Assembly (NCBI GenBank): GCA_041687755.1 | Contig: JBDNJM010000081.1 | Location: 1-7,350 of the forward strand | Reading direction: 5' to 3' | DNA length: 7,350 bases | From: JBDNJM01 sp041687755 | GTDB lineage: Bacteria; Planctomycetota; UBA1135; GCA-002686595 | Shown: positions 6,668-7,350 of the stretch, piece by piece | How the letters are laid out: the number at the start of each line of letters is the position of its first letter | Position numbering within the stretch: the stretch's first letter is position 1 | Notes under the pieces: generated by a model | Databases searched by the model: none | What the model saw: the letters and a program-made list of their open reading frames with translations, nothing else | Told to the model about the DNA's origin: nothing | Program-made: the position numbers and the translations under genes

Positions 6668-6693
6668 CCCAGTCCCCCGCGCGGGGGACTGGG
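6668..6693. repeat. Perfect 26-bp palindrome
   Basis: CCCAGTCCCCCGC (6668-6680) is followed directly by its exact reverse complement, GCGGGGGACTGGG (6681-6693). A second small hairpin, GGGT-CAGA-ACCC (6708-6719), lies 14 nt on, within a GGGGGTCAGAACCC stretch that resembles REP-type (repetitive extragenic palindrome) sequences. It lies between the divergent oxidoreductase gene and ssrA. It could be a REP unit, a cruciform-forming operator, or a terminator-like structure. Copy number elsewhere in the genome would decide. Confidence 0.7.
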
Positions 6694-6752
6694 CAGCACC
6701 AAATCGGGGGTCAGAACCCACTCGCACCCTGTCCCACGTGCCTCTAGCGTCC

Positions 6753-6758
6753 TAGAAT
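6753..6758 (+). promoter_or_regulatory. Candidate -10 box for ssrA
   Basis: TAGAAT is the best -10 match upstream of tmRNA and would start transcription about 48 nt before the mature 5' end at 6813, leaving a leader for RNase P to remove. The 16-18 nt upstream spacing gives no convincing -35 (TGTCCC at best), so this is a weak call. Confidence 0.3.
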
Positions 6759-6763
6759 GCTCG

Positions 6764-6790
6764 CGCGCCGTTCGAAGAGCGGGCGGCGCG
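6764..6790 (+). other. Hairpin in the predicted pre-tmRNA leader
   Basis: CGCGCCG (6764-6770) pairs perfectly with CGGCGCG (6784-6790) around a 13-nt loop, in the stretch between the candidate -10 box and the mature tmRNA 5' end. It could shape the leader for processing, or be chance in GC-rich DNA. Confidence 0.35.
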
Positions 6791-6792
6791 AT

Positions 6793-6805
6793 TGTCAATT
6801 TGACA
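6793..6805. promoter_or_regulatory. Palindrome TGTCAA-T-TTGACA next to ssrA
   Basis: A perfect 6-bp inverted repeat with a one-base centre, ending 7 nt before the mature tmRNA 5' end. It is AT-rich in an otherwise GC-rich surround. Its two halves resemble -35 hexamers, but a matching -10 would fall inside mature tmRNA, so it is not read as a promoter. An operator site or a short hairpin near the RNase P cleavage site is possible. Confidence 0.4.
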
Positions 6806-6812
6806 GACGAGT

Positions 6813-7169
6813 GGGGGCGCACTGGTTTCGACTGGTTTCGCGCTACCAATCGCTGCGTGCCGGGGATCCGAGTCACCCCGTTAATCCTCTCGGAAAAGGT
6901 ACTTACGTGCCAATGATTACGCTCTCGCCGCCTAATTAGATTTAGGTAGCCGTTCTTCCAAGGAGTGCCTGCGGCCACGGAAGAACGCCATTAGCAGGCT
7001 GGTCGCCGCGCTCTACCCTGGGGCAAAGCGACGAGACTTACCGGGGTTTGTTCAAAGGCAGCCCGCCCCAGGGCGTCCGGCGAACGAGAACTAAATTTGG
7101 GGCTACGCACGTAGACGCGGTCGGCTTGCCGGCTCCAGGACGCGGGTTCGATTCCCGCCGCCTCCACCA
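6813..7169 (+). ncRNA. ssrA: tmRNA (transfer-messenger RNA)
   Basis: A complete one-piece tmRNA of 357 nt with encoded CCA. The tRNA-like domain pairs 5' GGGGGCG (6813-6819) with 3' CGCCTCC (7159-7165), including the conserved G3-U wobble that marks it for alanyl-tRNA synthetase. The T-arm is GCGGG-TTCGATT-CCCGC (7142-7158). Pseudoknot PK1 is visible as an H-type fold: GGGG/CCCC (6862-6865/6876-6879) interlocked with CCGAG/CTCGG (6868-6872/6889-6893). Helix 5 is CGTTCTTCC/GGAAGAACG (6951-6959/6979-6987). The tag frame starts at GCC 6909 with the conserved A four bases upstream. tmRNA enters stalled ribosomes charged with Ala, swaps onto its own frame and tags the nascent chain for proteolysis. 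SmpB, its required partner, is encoded at 3265-3756. The 3' end is duplicated downstream. Confidence 0.97.
6909..6935 (+). other. tmRNA proteolysis tag frame: ANDYALAA
   Basis: Codons GCC AAT GAT TAC GCT CTC GCC GCC then TAA. With the alanine carried by tmRNA itself the tag is A-ANDYALAA. It aligns with the E. coli tag ANDENYALAA but lacks two residues (EN). The C-terminal ALAA, recognised by ClpXP-type proteases, is intact. The resume codon is set by the A at -4 (6905) and the bases TACGT before it. Confidence 0.88.
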
Positions 7170-7228
7170 CCCACACCCTTCTGCGAACCGAAACGCAGAA
7201 GCTGAGCCTGCAATCCGACCGCGTCTAC
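7111..7228 (+). repeat. 14-bp inverted repeat around the ssrA 3' end
   Basis: GTAGACGCGGTCGG (7111-7124, inside the mature tmRNA) is the exact reverse complement of CCGACCGCGTCTAC (7215-7228, downstream). A third, shorter arm GACGCGGTC (7241-7249) can also pair with 7217-7225 as a 9-bp hairpin. In the precursor RNA the downstream arm could compete with normal helix 2 pairing of tmRNA. Confidence 0.75.
7178..7201 (+). terminator. Hairpin downstream of ssrA (two copies)
   Basis: CTTCTGCG (7178-7185) and CGCAGAAG (7194-7201) form a perfect 8-bp stem with loop AACCGAAA, 8 nt after the tmRNA CCA. It recurs exactly at 7309-7332 as part of the duplicated unit. No T-run follows, so it is a possible terminator or 3' processing signal, not a canonical intrinsic terminator. 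Confidence 0.5.
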
Positions 7229-7253
7229 CAGAAGGCACCGGACGCGGTCTGCG

Positions 7254-7300
7254 GGCTTGCCGGCTCCAGGACGCGGGTTCGATTCCCGCCGCCTCCACCA
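7254..7300 (+). pseudogene. Partial second copy of the ssrA 3' end
   Basis: These 47 nt are identical to tmRNA 7123-7169 and include the T-arm (7273-7289), the 3' acceptor strand (7290-7296) and CCA (7298-7300). The 5' acceptor strand, pseudoknots and tag frame are missing, so it cannot work as tmRNA alone. It fits the leftover half of an integration site (ssrA 3' ends are common attB targets) or a local tandem duplication. Confidence 0.8.
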
Positions 7301-7350
7301 CCCACACCCTTCTGCGAACCGAAACGCAGAAGCTGAGCCGGCAATCCGAC

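Larger units (their letters stand above)
7123..7350 (+). repeat. Direct repeat of the ssrA 3' end, 131-bp period
   Basis: Bases 7123-7219 recur at 7254-7350 with 96 of 97 identical; the only change is T7209 to G7340. The unit holds the last 47 nt of tmRNA plus 50 nt of flank with its hairpin. Only 34 nt of spacer separate the copies. The second copy is still matching where the window ends, so its true length and the number of further copies are unknown. Confidence 0.95.

Noticed and set aside
6532..6978. A 148-codon minus-strand frame between the oxidoreductase gene and tmRNA
   Set aside because: It reads through the 26-bp palindrome and the 5' part of ssrA, including the tag frame on the opposite strand; no family features.
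6991..7307. Minus-strand frames with repeated WVVEAAGIEPASWSRQ or RRRESNPRP peptides
   Set aside because: They are antisense to the tmRNA T-arm and its duplicate; the duplicated peptide simply reflects the DNA repeat.
7111..7350. CRISPR array
   Set aside because: The repeat unit is about 97 nt with one 34-nt spacer and contains a tmRNA end; no cas gene is present.

Overview
The window is GC-rich bacterial DNA (no introns, operon overlaps, tRNA and tmRNA with encoded CCA). The best taxonomic guess is Planctomycetota or a similar GC-rich Gram-negative lineage. The reasons are a Tat-exported Gfo/Idh/MocA oxidoreductase of the kind abundant there, a putative ApbE lipoprotein, a TldD/TldE pair and very high GC at third codon positions. 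This is an inference; nothing seen fixes the phylum.

Layout, left to right. Positions 1-121 hold no gene. A tRNA-Leu(CAG) lies on the minus strand (154-240), with its own promoter (258-286) and a hairpin overlapping its 3' end. A strong hairpin (289-326) separates it from tldD-tldE, a minus-strand operon (3146 down to 337) joined by an ATGA stop/start overlap and encoding the two subunits of the TldD/E metalloprotease. Across a 118-bp divergent gap, smpB (3265-3756) and a putative apbE (3763-5022) run on the plus strand. apbE converges on a Tat-signal Gfo/Idh/MocA oxidoreductase gene (6524 down to 5043); a hairpin spans the junction.

The 288-bp divergent intergenic region 6525-6812 is rich in inverted repeats, including a perfect 26-bp palindrome. 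It leads into a complete tmRNA gene, ssrA (6813-7169). Its tag frame encodes ANDYALAA, only eight codons. Just downstream, the last 47 nt of ssrA plus 50 nt of flank are repeated almost perfectly (96 of 97 positions) with a 131-bp period, up to the window edge. A 14-bp inverted repeat encloses the first copy.

Functionally, smpB and ssrA are the two dedicated parts of trans-translation (ribosome rescue and C-terminal tagging) and lie about 3 kb apart on the same strand. TldD/E is another peptide-processing system, but no substrate gene is visible. ApbE would attach FMN to an exported or membrane protein, also not visible here. The genes themselves are ordinary; the unusual part is the compact tag and the duplicated tmRNA 3' end, which looks like an attachment-site remnant or a local tandem duplication. 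I did not find a clear new system inside the window.
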